20,150 nt of DNA from Firmicutes bacterium UBA3914. GTDB taxonomy: Bacteria > Bacillota > Limnochordia > Darwinibacteriales > Darwinibacteriaceae. The translations under genes were made by a program, and so were the position numbers. Positions 15,201-20,150 of this stretch are shown one piece after another. Position 1 is the stretch's first letter, and each line of letters starts with the position of its first letter. A model generated the notes under the pieces. It was not told the origin of the DNA, did not search any database, and saw nothing but the letters and a program-made list of their open reading frames with translations. The stretch is from contig DGEY01000050.1 of the NCBI GenBank assembly GCA_002391385.1, forward strand, positions 17,490 to 37,639, written 5' to 3'.

Positions 15201-15844
15201 TAAAGGCGCGCTTGTTTAGCCTGCTCTTCCAAGGGTCCCAGCTGGCTTTCCAGCTCGTGGAGGACATCGGTCACCCGGAGCAGGTCCACACTGGTTTCTT
15301 CCAGTTTGCGCAGGGCCTCTTCCTTACGCTGCCTGTATTTGACTATACCCGCGGTTTCCTCCAGGAGGATGCGGCGGTCTTCCGAGCGCACGCTGAGCAC
15401 CTGATCGATCTGGCCCTGGCCCACCACGGCATAGCTTTCCCGCCCTAAACCGGTATCGGTGAAAAGATCTTGGATATCCTTCAGGCGGCAGCTCTGCTTG
15501 TTGATGAAAAATTCGCTATCTCCAGAGCGGTAGACCCGCCTGGTGATGGTCACTTCCGAGTAATCCAGGGGCAGATAGCCGTCGGAGTTGTCTAAGGTGA
15601 CCCGCACCTCCGCCATGCCCACGGGCCTTTTGCCGTCGGAACCCGCGAAGATGATATCCTCCAGGCGGCTGCCCCGCAGGCTGCGCACGCTCTGCTCCCC
15701 CAGCACCCAGCGGAGGGCGTCGGAGATATTGCTCTTACCGCTTCCATTGGGGCCCACAATGGCGGTGATGCCCGGGCCGAACTCCAGGGTCACCGGCTGC
15801 CCGAACGATTTGAACCCTTGGATTTCCAGGCGCTTAAGACGCAT
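12296..15844 (-). CDS. smc: chromosome segregation protein SMC
   Basis: SMC forms the ring-shaped condensin core with ScpA and ScpB. The 1182-residue protein has an N-terminal ATPase half with Walker A GPNGSGKSN (31-39), a long coiled coil (about 170-510), and a hinge (about 520-665) from LVLGTVADVI to the glycine-rich GAMTGGSWN. A second coiled coil (about 675-1010) follows, and the C-terminal half has the signature LLLSGGERALTAIAL (near 1088) and Walker B PFWVLDEIDATLDE (near 1115). The length is typical. GGAGGA lies 5 to 6 bases before the ATG. Its usual upstream neighbour rnc is displaced by two genes, and it appears to have its own promoter at 15879-15907. scpA and scpB are not in the window. 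Confidence 0.98.
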   Translation of the reverse strand: MRLKRLEIQGFKSFGQPVTLEFGPGITAIVGPNGSGKSNISDALRWVLGEQSVRSLRGSRLEDIIFAGSDGKRPVGMAEVRVTLDNSDGYLPLDYSEVTITRRVYRSGDSEFFINKQSCRLKDIQDLFTDTGLGRESYAVVGQGQIDQVLSVRSEDRRILLEETAGIVKYRQRKEEALRKLEETSVDLLRVTDVLHELESQLGPLEEQAKQARLYLSLADQLRAAELDYYHLVWESLSRRAVKVEEDHQRLQAEYAAGKLQQDSLEDRAAALEAQENLLQEEIEAKRQELAELMEAYQETLHSIELHRERVKNQKVRREQLDALVGAKEGELALLAQEEDKLRGELEGLLEQLRAQEQAVASAAKAVSGLQERQRQARGAVDRLKDEFFEFMRELADKRNFQRSFHQRREGLEQQLSRADQELAEAEERLAALEAELQALQRRGEEIQELLRRQAGQERELKAQAAALEASLQALEGRRRELEAQQARLTARLRTLQELEEGYEGYAAGVRRILQSSEMSPLVLGTVADVIQVPEGLETALEVALGSGLQNLITEGEKEAKALIAWLQKVQGGRVTILPLETVQGSEFSPQARALLSQPGVLGPALELIGCEARFRPALASLLGRVVITEDLDTALRLRRTLKQFARIVTRDGSVVFPTGAMTGGSWNARTAGLLARKGELTRLERELEALAGKLAAVRQEQGQLSGQLAQNEASLNQLQGEIVEAKLALQGAAQKKEQVGRERERLALSSRELKARLADLQGALDALSAEYEQAAAEVSQLELEEQLLREHIHKEEEGLAELAASLEQLSQEHTGQQLHLVELKGLLENKRTQLSNLVRRKEEALAAVDQAQGEMTELAAQQRENEAYIEQAAAGNAQRQVDQQELRRELEEKLAARQGLQQEKAELGAELKEVQREQLRRERALYRLEVELGQLESQEEQVRETLAERGLSLAAILNREVQAKEPELKARIEELRQQIRDLGLVNPTAHEEYERVLERCSFLENQLADLNEARAGLLDVISEMDKLCRTRLQEVFDQVRLEFQKLFSWLFQGGSADLVMTDPQSILTTGIDVLARPPGKKLQNLLLLSGGERALTAIALLFAIRRVKPVPFWVLDEIDATLDESNLHRFNQLMQEFAQDTQFLVVTHRQTTMESAHTLYGVTMGEEGVSQIISVALKQEE

Positions 15845-15878
15845 AAAATTCCTCCAAGACCAGTACTAATCCCTGCCC

Positions 15879-15907
15879 ATTGTACCATACCTTGGAAGAA
15901 AAAAGAA
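15879..15907 (-). promoter_or_regulatory. extended -10 promoter of smc-ftsY
   Basis: TACAAT (15884-15879) is preceded by TGG, forming an extended -10 on the minus strand. The -35 region 17 bases away is poor (TTCTTT). The start site would be near 15872, leaving a leader of about 28 bases with the smc ribosome site. The T-rich tail of the sigma gene terminator overlaps the -35. Confidence 0.5.
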
Positions 15908-15936
15908 CTGCTTCCCGCTACCTGCCCAAGGGAAGC
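15898..15936 (-). terminator. rho-independent terminator overlapping the end of the sigma gene
   Basis: In the minus transcript GCTTCCC (15936-15930), part of the last codons of the sigma gene, pairs with GGGAAGC (15916-15910) just after its stop. The loop of 13 bases contains the stop codon. AGTTCTTTTTTC follows directly. It separates the sigma gene from smc. Confidence 0.75.
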
Positions 15937-16610
15937 TGCAGATAAAGATCCTCCCGCCGGCGCACATCGGTGGGCACCTGGGGGCTGAGCAGCGAGCCGT
16001 ATTCCTCCAAGAGCCTGCGCAGCTTGGCGCGCACCCGGGTCCTTGCGTTGTCGATGACTTTGAGCCCCACACCGATCTCCTCCTCGATCTCCCGGGCGGA
16101 GTAACCCTTGAGCAGGCGGCTGATCACCGCGTACTCCAAAAGGGAGAGGTGGTTGCGCAGCACCTGGCCGATCACTTCGTCCACGTATTTTTCCTCCAGC
16201 ACTTTCTCCGGGTCGAACTGGTTGAGGGGAGCCGCCACAAAATCCAGCATAGTCCGGCCATCATCGCTGCCCACGGGGGTCTGCAGCGAGGCGGCTTCGT
16301 TAAGGAGGCGGTGCTTGTTTCCGGTGGACTGTTTGATGACGTTGTACACCCGCCTGATGATGCACAGATAAGCAAAGGAGCTGAACTTCACATCGTAGCG
16401 TTCCGGTTTGTATTCCTCAATGGCGCTGAGCAAGCCGATGAGCCCTTCCTGCACCAGATCCTCAAAGTCCAGGAAGGATGAGTAGTAGTTGCGGATGATG
16501 TACTTCACCATGGGTATGTATTTCAACACCAGGCTCTCCCGGGCGCCTTCCTCGCCAGCCCGCACCCGCCGAATCAGTTCCAAGTCAACCGCCTGGTTGT
16601 CGCGCTGCAT
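15918..16610 (-). CDS. sigma-70 family factor, sigma-H (Spo0H)-like
   Basis: The 230-residue protein is an alternative RNA polymerase sigma factor. Region 2 spans about 25-97, with DLVQEGLIGLL (51-61) and FSSFAYLCIIRRVYNVIK. Region 4 is at 150-200, with a recognition HTH in KGYSAREIEEEIGVGLKVIDNARTRVRAKL. The linker motif GRTMLDFVAAP...DPEKVLEEK and the VIDNARTRV block closely resemble SigH of Bacillus and Clostridium, which directs early stationary-phase, competence and sporulation genes. Regions 1 and 3 are absent. The true sigH usually lies near rpmG-secE-nusG, so this could be a paralogue; no symbol is assigned. The ATG at 16610 has GGGGAGGT 7 bases upstream. The C-terminal 30 residues (VPTDVRRREDLYLQLPLGR) are an extra tail, and its last codons form part of the terminator. 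Confidence 0.88.
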   Translation of the reverse strand: MQRDNQAVDLELIRRVRAGEEGARESLVLKYIPMVKYIIRNYYSSFLDFEDLVQEGLIGLLSAIEEYKPERYDVKFSSFAYLCIIRRVYNVIKQSTGNKHRLLNEAASLQTPVGSDDGRTMLDFVAAPLNQFDPEKVLEEKYVDEVIGQVLRNHLSLLEYAVISRLLKGYSAREIEEEIGVGLKVIDNARTRVRAKLRRLLEEYGSLLSPQVPTDVRRREDLYLQLPLGR

Positions 16611-16648
16611 GGCATCGACCTCCCCTTCTCTGTCCAGGCTTACCTAGT

Positions 16649-16664
16649 CCATGTATATGCATGG
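16649..16664. repeat. inverted repeat CCATG-N6-CATGG
   Basis: A 5+5 inverted repeat around TATATG lies 39 bases upstream of the sigma gene and may overlap its -10 region (TATACA on the minus strand). Together with the palindrome at 16709-16723 it forms a pair of CCAT...ATGG elements with centres about 60 bases apart. Confidence 0.45.
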
Positions 16665-16708
16665 CTCAGCCCAACATTCCTCGGGGAGGATCTCCCGCCG
16701 CCTTTCCT

Positions 16709-16723
16709 TCCATAGTCTATGGA
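16709..16723. promoter_or_regulatory. perfect 15-bp palindrome, operator candidate
   Basis: TCCATAG and CTATGGA flank a single central T: seven perfect pairs each side. It lies in the middle of the 228-bp region between the divergent sigma and LexA-like genes, where a dimeric repressor site is expected. The binding protein is not known; the neighbouring HTH/S24 protein is the obvious candidate. Confidence 0.5.
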
Positions 16724-16775
16724 TATTTCCCGGACCAAAGGCGCACCTAGGGGCGCTTTCAACCAGAGCTTATGT

Positions 16776-16805
16776 AAAGGTTTTTGGTTTTTGGGCGGGG
16801 AATGT
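16776..16805 (+). promoter_or_regulatory. sigma-H-like promoter of the LexA-like gene
   Basis: AAAGGTTTT (from 16776) and GGGGAATGT (16797-16805) are 12 bases apart. This fits the Bacillus sigma-H pattern RnAGGAwWW, 11-12 bases, RnnGAATWW with one mismatch in each element. The start site would be near 16812 and the LexA-like TTG is at 16839. No sigma-A promoter of comparable quality was found on this strand. Confidence 0.4.
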
Positions 16806-16838
16806 CTTAATGAAAACCAATGAGGAGAGGCGGTTGAG

Positions 16839-17402
16839 TTGCAGTATTCGAACTACCTAGCCCAGATGGCAGCACTGATCAAGCAGAATCCCAGCATCAC
16901 CGTGCGAGAAATTGCAGCCCAGCTCAAATTCGCCGACAGCAAATCGGTTTACTATTGGTTGGAAAAGGGAAACATCCGGGGTATCAACGAGTTTAAACGG
17001 CTGGTGCTCGGTGAAGAAAGCGCCCTGCCCAGCCCCTTTTCCGTGGAGATCGGCGGGAAAGCCCATTATCTGGTCTGCCTGCCCCTCTTCAGCTGGAATC
17101 CCAGACAAAAAAAGCCCATGGGGGAATGGTTTTACCTGCACAGCCATCCCCAACCACAGGGCTTGTTCGCCATCAGCGTGGGCACCAACGAATACAGTCC
17201 CTGGTTTTTGGCGAATGATGTCCTGATTATCTGTGAAGCGGCCGTCCCGGAAAAGGGGCAGTGGATGCTGTTCAAGACCGAGCAGCGCTTCCTCATTGGC
17301 AAAGTGATCGATGGGCATGTGCTGGAGCCCAACACCCTGCAGCACTATCCCGCTACCCTAACCAGGGTGGGTGTGATTATCACCCAACACCGCCGCTACT
17401 GA
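16839..17402 (+). CDS. HTH protein with degenerate S24/LexA-like domain
   Basis: The 187-residue protein combines an N-terminal HTH (about 8-45, ITVREIAAQLKFADSKSVYYWLEKG) with a C-terminal domain patterned like the S24 peptidase fold of LexA and phage repressors (about 95-187: LFAISVGTNEYSPWFLANDVLII ... VLEPNTLQHYP ... VGVIITQHRR). By eye alignment the nucleophile Ser of the GDSM motif is replaced by Asn117 in GTNEYSPWF, and the Lys of the VKR motif falls on or next to Gly154 of FLIGKV. Self-cleavage therefore looks lost. The TTG start is forced by a stop five codons upstream; GAGGAGAGG lies 8 bases before it. It is one of two rightward genes, diverges from the sigma-H-like gene, and overlaps rnc tail to tail by 7 bases. 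Likely role: DNA-binding regulator, target unknown. Confidence 0.75.
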   Translation: MQYSNYLAQMAALIKQNPSITVREIAAQLKFADSKSVYYWLEKGNIRGINEFKRLVLGEESALPSPFSVEIGGKAHYLVCLPLFSWNPRQKKPMGEWFYLHSHPQPQGLFAISVGTNEYSPWFLANDVLIICEAAVPEKGQWMLFKTEQRFLIGKVIDGHVLEPNTLQHYPATLTRVGVIITQHRRY

Positions 17403-18079
17403 AGACCGAGTCTGGCCAGGGCTTGTCTAGCCGCTGCCTGCTCGGCTTCTTTTTTTGTGGTACCGCTGCCGACACCTAGAAACTCTCCCTCGAAGTGCAC
17501 TTCCACCACAAAGCGCTTATCGTGATCCGGCCCGCTCTCCTGCACTAAGGTGTACACGGGGAGTTTCTTGGCCCTCTGCTGGAAGTACTCCTGCAGGGTC
17601 GACTTGGCATCCAGCAGGGCCAGCTCCCCCGCATCCCAGGCCGGCAGATGGCGAAGGATCACCTCCTGGGCCCGGGCAAAGCCGCCATCCAGGTAGATGG
17701 CGCCGTACACCGCCTCCAGCACATCGCAGAGCAGCGAATCCCTCTGCTGCGCTCCGCTGCGCCGTTCCCCTTCCCCCACCTGCAGATAGCGATCCAGCTC
17801 CAGCTCCCGGGCGATCTCCGCCAACGTGGATTCCCGCACCAAGAGGGAGCGGGTCTTGGCCAGCTCACCCTCGGGCATCTGGGGAAAGCGCCGGTACAGG
17901 TAAGTACTCACCGTGAGCTGCAGCACCGCATCGCCCAACAACTCCAGGCGTTCGTTGTTGCTCTGGGGCTCATGGGCCACCGAACGGTGCGTGAGGGCCA
18001 GCTCCAAAAGGCGCGGCTCTTGGAAGTGATAGCCCAGTTTCTCCTGGACAGCCTGGATCAACTCCTTCTCCAGGTTCAT
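17396..18079 (-). CDS. rnc: ribonuclease III
   Basis: RNase III cleaves double-stranded RNA, including rRNA precursors. The 227-residue protein has the catalytic signature NERLELLGDAVL (42-53, with Glu43 and Asp50) and the second acidic pair Asp119 and Glu122 in CDVLEAVYGAIYLDGG. A dsRNA-binding domain follows from about 158 (DAKSTLQEYFQQR ... GSGTTKKEAEQAAARQAL). The ATG at 18079 is preferred: GGAGGG lies 4 bases upstream. An upstream start would add ten unconserved residues. It follows acpP by 57 bases that hold a perfect hairpin. Its stop overlaps the end of the opposing LexA-like gene, and no terminator follows. Confidence 0.97.
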   Translation of the reverse strand: MNLEKELIQAVQEKLGYHFQEPRLLELALTHRSVAHEPQSNNERLELLGDAVLQLTVSTYLYRRFPQMPEGELAKTRSLLVRESTLAEIARELELDRYLQVGEGERRSGAQQRDSLLCDVLEAVYGAIYLDGGFARAQEVILRHLPAWDAGELALLDAKSTLQEYFQQRAKKLPVYTLVQESGPDHDKRFVVEVHFEGEFLGVGSGTTKKEAEQAAARQALARLGLQ

Positions 18080-18101
18080 GGTACCCTCCTTTGATCTCAA
18101 G

Positions 18102-18129
18102 GGTCCCAAAGCAAAGCGGCTTTGGGACC
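18102..18129 (-). promoter_or_regulatory. perfect 11-bp hairpin between acpP and rnc
   Basis: In the minus transcript GGTCCCAAAGC (18129-18119) pairs perfectly with GCTTTGGGACC (18112-18102) around a 6-base loop. No T run follows, and the rnc ribosome site starts about 13 bases later. It may protect the acpP mRNA end or act in rnc control. Confidence 0.6.
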
Positions 18130-18136
18130 TTACACC

Positions 18137-18382
18137 TTACAACTGCTCGGAAATATATATCACCGCATCGCGCACCGTTGCGATTTTCTCGGCTTCCTCA
18201 TCGGTGATCTTCAGGTCGAATTCCTCTTCGAGAGCCATAATCAGTTCCACCACATCCAGTGAGTCAGCTCCCAGATCTTCCACAAAGGAGGCATCTGGCG
18301 TTACCTCCGCCTCGTTGATCCCCAACTGTTCCACGATGATTGTCTTGACCTTTTCAAAAATCCTCTCGTCAAAATCTCCCAT
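18137..18382 (-). CDS. acpP: acyl carrier protein
   Basis: ACP carries growing fatty acids on a 4'-phosphopantetheine arm. The 81-residue acidic protein has the attachment serine Ser41 in DLGADSLDVVELIMALEEEFDLKI, and helix IV with EEAEKIATVRDAVIYI. AAGGAGGTGA lies just before the ATG and is one of the strongest ribosome sites in the window, as expected for an abundant protein. It follows plsX after 104 bases with its own likely promoter; fabD and fabG, which often lie between, are absent here. Confidence 0.98.
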   Translation of the reverse strand: MGDFDERIFEKVKTIIVEQLGINEAEVTPDASFVEDLGADSLDVVELIMALEEEFDLKITDEEAEKIATVRDAVIYISEQL

Positions 18383-18440
18383 GTTAGGTCACCTCCTTCT
18401 CCACGTTCTCCAGTTAATATTACTGCACAGCGGCATATTC

Positions 18441-18476
18441 ATGCTACTACATACCTCAAACCCTGGCAAGTACTAA
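18441..18476 (-). promoter_or_regulatory. acpP promoter with FapR-like half-site
   Basis: TTGCCA (18469-18464) and TAGCAT (18446-18441) on the minus strand are 17 bases apart, with weak -10 agreement. TTAGTAC (18476-18470), the left half of the FapR operator as I recall it, abuts the -35. The right half is not conserved. Confidence 0.4.
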
Positions 18477-18486
18477 GTTGCAATTC

Positions 18487-19473
18487 CTAGGTGGCCATGC
18501 GCTCGGCGATGATCTCCACATAGCGGTTCTGCACGCCTTCCCGGGCCACCCGGATGGCGTTGTAGATGGCTTTGGCATTGGATCCGCCGTGGGCGATGAT
18601 CACCACCCCGTTGATGCCCAAAAGCGGTGCCCCGCCGTATTCGTTGGGGTCCATCCGCTTTTTGATCCGGCGGAAGCCGGGTTTCATCAACAGGGCCCCG
18701 GCAGTGGCCACCAGGCTCCGCTTGGCCTCTTCCTTGATCATGCCCAGGAGGGTGGACCCTAAGCCTTCGGCAAACTTGAGCACGATGTTGCCCACAAAGC
18801 CATCGCAGACCACCACATCCACATGGCCCGCGGGGATCTCCCTGCCCTCCACATTGCCGATGAAGTTCACTGCCGCATCCTGGAGGAGCGTGTAGACCTC
18901 CTTGGCCAGCTGGTTGCCCTTGCCGGGCTCGTGGCCCACGTTGAGCAGGCCCACCCTAGGGCTGTGCACCTTGAGGACCTCGGAGGCATAGATGGAGCCC
19001 ATCTGGGCAAACTGCACAAGTTGATTGGGGCGGCAATCCGCATTGGCCCCCACATCCAGCAGCAGGGTAAAGCCTGTGGCGGTGGGCATAATGGTGGAAA
19101 TGGCCGGCCGCTCCACACCCTTGATCCGTCCGATATTGAACAGGGCGGCAGCCAGGGTAGCCCCTGTATTCCCGGCACTGACCAGGGCCTGGGCCTGGCC
19201 CTGGCGCACTAGTTTAGCCCCCTGCACCAGGGAAGAGTCGGGCTTGGCCCGCACCGCAGCCACCGGCTCCTCATCCATGTGCACCACATCCGGAGCGTGG
19301 ACGATCTCCAGGCGGCTGCCGCCGGCCTTCCCGCCCACCAGCGCTTTTAGGCGGCGTTCATCGCCGGTGAGGATGATTTGAACGTTGTCCAGCTCCGCCG
19401 CGAGCAGGGCTCCTTCCACGATCTGCTCCGGCGCATAGTCTCCTCCAAACGCATCTACTGCAATCCTAAGCAC
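18487..19473 (-). CDS. plsX: phosphate acyltransferase PlsX
   Basis: PlsX makes acyl-phosphate from acyl-ACP for phospholipid synthesis by PlsY. The 328-residue protein starts with the typical LRIAVDAFGGDYAPEQIVEG. It then has SAGNTGATLAAALFNIGRIKGVERPA, LLLDVGANADCRPNQLVQFAQMG, VGLLNVGHEPGKGN and VVCDGFVGNIVLKFAEG, ending with the GGAPLLGINGVVIIAHGGSNAKAIYNAI block. GTG at 19473 is the start: GGGAGGGG lies 6 bases upstream and homology begins there. A frame extension to 19536 has neither. The start overlaps the fapR end by 8 bases, so the two are coupled, as in Bacillus. Confidence 0.97.
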   Translation of the reverse strand: MLRIAVDAFGGDYAPEQIVEGALLAAELDNVQIILTGDERRLKALVGGKAGGSRLEIVHAPDVVHMDEEPVAAVRAKPDSSLVQGAKLVRQGQAQALVSAGNTGATLAAALFNIGRIKGVERPAISTIMPTATGFTLLLDVGANADCRPNQLVQFAQMGSIYASEVLKVHSPRVGLLNVGHEPGKGNQLAKEVYTLLQDAAVNFIGNVEGREIPAGHVDVVVCDGFVGNIVLKFAEGLGSTLLGMIKEEAKRSLVATAGALLMKPGFRRIKKRMDPNEYGGAPLLGINGVVIIAHGGSNAKAIYNAIRVAREGVQNRYVEIIAERMAT

Positions 19474-20044
19474 GGTTTGCCCCTCCCTTATCAGCCACAT
19501 CAACCACCACAAATTCGCCGTTGAACACCAGTTCATCCTGGACGTAGCTGGCCACCGCCACCCGGTAGTGATCGCCCTGAACGGCAGTGACCTGGGCCTT
19601 GGCCAAAACCCGATCCCCCAGTTTCACCGGGCGCAGGTAGTCCACCTTGGCTCCCTCAGCCTGGACATCTTCCGAATCCACCAGGGCCACCGCCAGGGAA
19701 TAGGCTTGGGCAAAGAGAAAATGACCCCTGAGGATCTGGTTGTGGGCGAAGACCATGGCTTCCGTAACTTCCATCACCGAGGAGCCCTTTTGGCCCAGCT
19801 CCAGCTCCACCAGATCACCGATGACCTCTTCGCCCCGCAGGGCGCGGATGGCGGAATAGGTGTCCGCGGCGATGGTTTTCGCCCGTTCCCTGAGTTCTGG
19901 AATGTCTAAAGCCATGCGGTCCAGGCGGATGGTGGCCACGCTCACCCCCAGCCGTTCGGCCAGCTGCCAATCGGTGAGGAAGGGATCTTTCTGCAAAAGT
20001 TCCCGAAGGGCCTTCCTCCGTTCGTTCCGGCCCTGCCTGCTCAA
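19466..20044 (-). CDS. fapR: fatty acid and phospholipid biosynthesis repressor FapR
   Basis: FapR represses lipid synthesis genes and is released from DNA by malonyl-CoA. The 192-residue protein has an N-terminal HTH (PFLTDWQLAERLGVSVATIRLDRMALDIPELRERAK, about 21-56) that matches the B. subtilis protein closely, a linker helix with EVIGDLVELEL, and a C-terminal hot-dog fold (about 95-182) with VFAHNQILRGHFLFAQAYSLAVA, KLGDRVLAKAQVTAV and ELVFNGEF. TTG at 20044 is chosen because GGGGGGAG lies just upstream and the length then matches the family. A GTG at 20077 would run into the operator. It is autoregulated by a FapR-type site at 20071-20087. Confidence 0.96.
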   Translation of the reverse strand: MSRQGRNERRKALRELLQKDPFLTDWQLAERLGVSVATIRLDRMALDIPELRERAKTIAADTYSAIRALRGEEVIGDLVELELGQKGSSVMEVTEAMVFAHNQILRGHFLFAQAYSLAVALVDSEDVQAEGAKVDYLRPVKLGDRVLAKAQVTAVQGDHYRVAVASYVQDELVFNGEFVVVDVADKGGANRA

Positions 20045-20070
20045 CCCTGCTCCCCCCTTAACGCCAAGTC

Positions 20071-20087
20071 TTAGCACCAGGTTATAA
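20071..20087. promoter_or_regulatory. FapR operator of the fapR-plsX operon
   Basis: TTAGCACCAGGTTATAA agrees with the palindromic FapR consensus (TTAGTACCNGGTACTAA-like, recalled from Bacillus) at about 14 of 17 positions, including the ACC-N-GGT core. It starts about ten bases downstream of the -10, the classic repressor position for negative autoregulation. Confidence 0.7.
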
Positions 20088-20096
20088 CTACTATTC

Positions 20097-20125
20097 AGTA
20101 TAGGGCGGGGGTGGGAAAAAGTAAA
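20097..20125 (-). promoter_or_regulatory. sigma-A promoter of fapR-plsX
   Basis: TTTACT (20125-20120) and TATACT (20102-20097) on the minus strand are 17 bases apart. The start site would be near 20090, immediately before the FapR operator. The stretch from 20126 to the window end is AT-rich with no gene seen; its T run on the minus strand could be the tail of an upstream terminator. Confidence 0.7.
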
Positions 20126-20150
20126 GTAAAAATTTAGAATAAAAAAAGAT

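Noticed and set aside
16811..16860. Short 16-codon leader peptide overlapping the LexA-like start
   Set aside because: The frame (MKTNEERRL...) is open and overlaps the TTG start, but it has no clear ribosome site of its own and no regulatory-peptide feature such as codon runs.
1..20150. tRNA, rRNA, SRP RNA, CRISPR array, insertion sequence, prophage or toxin-antitoxin locus
   Set aside because: No cloverleaf-like, direct-repeat array, transposase or related motif was seen on either strand by reading; covariance-model searches were not possible.

Overview
The window looks like the chromosome of a moderately high-GC, endospore-lineage Firmicute (Clostridia or Limnochordia-like). The reasons are the Bacillus/Clostridium gene order fapR-plsX-acpP-rnc-smc-ftsY-ylxM-ffh-rpsP-khpA-rimM-trmD-rplS-lepB-rbgA-rnhB-yraN-dprA, strong AGGAGG-type Shine-Dalgarno sites, sigma-A-type promoters, a sigma-H-like factor and a FapR regulator. 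Nothing in it marks a plasmid, prophage or IS element. Almost everything reads leftward (minus strand); the two exceptions are comM and a LexA-like gene.

Right to left, in the order of transcription: (1) 20150-17396 is the lipid block: fapR with its promoter and a FapR-type operator, plsX, acpP with a likely promoter of its own, then rnc behind a perfect hairpin. The fabD and fabG genes that often sit between plsX and acpP are absent. (2) 17402-15918 is an accessory insertion between rnc and smc. It holds a rightward HTH plus degenerate S24 (LexA-fold) gene and a leftward sigma-H-like factor, divergent from a 228-bp region with two palindromes and a sigma-H-like promoter. (3) 15844-11300 is smc-ftsY (chromosome condensation and SRP receptor). 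(4) 11273-3780 starts at a near-consensus promoter. It carries ylxM-ffh (SRP), the ribosome and tRNA maturation genes rpsP, khpA, rimM, trmD and rplS, an internal terminator, then lepB, rbgA, rnhB, yraN and a dacF-type D,D-carboxypeptidase, and ends at an intrinsic terminator. (5) 3677-2674 is a pair of tandemly duplicated Lrp/AsnC regulators behind a palindromic operator candidate. (6) 2672-1 is a DNA-uptake locus: comM (rightward) diverges from a small zinc-ribbon gene and dprA (leftward, cut by the window edge).

Most genes are close-packed, with ATGA or TAATG overlaps that suggest translational coupling. This is mostly a housekeeping region. The parts that deserve attention are the LexA-like/sigma-H-like pair, the leader RNA of the zinc-ribbon-dprA operon, whose predicted folds mask the ribosome binding site, the tandem Lrp pair with its operator, and the structured regulatory sites before rnc, ylxM and fapR. 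No tRNA, rRNA, CRISPR array or transposon was seen. All comparisons to families are from memory of motifs; no database search was run.
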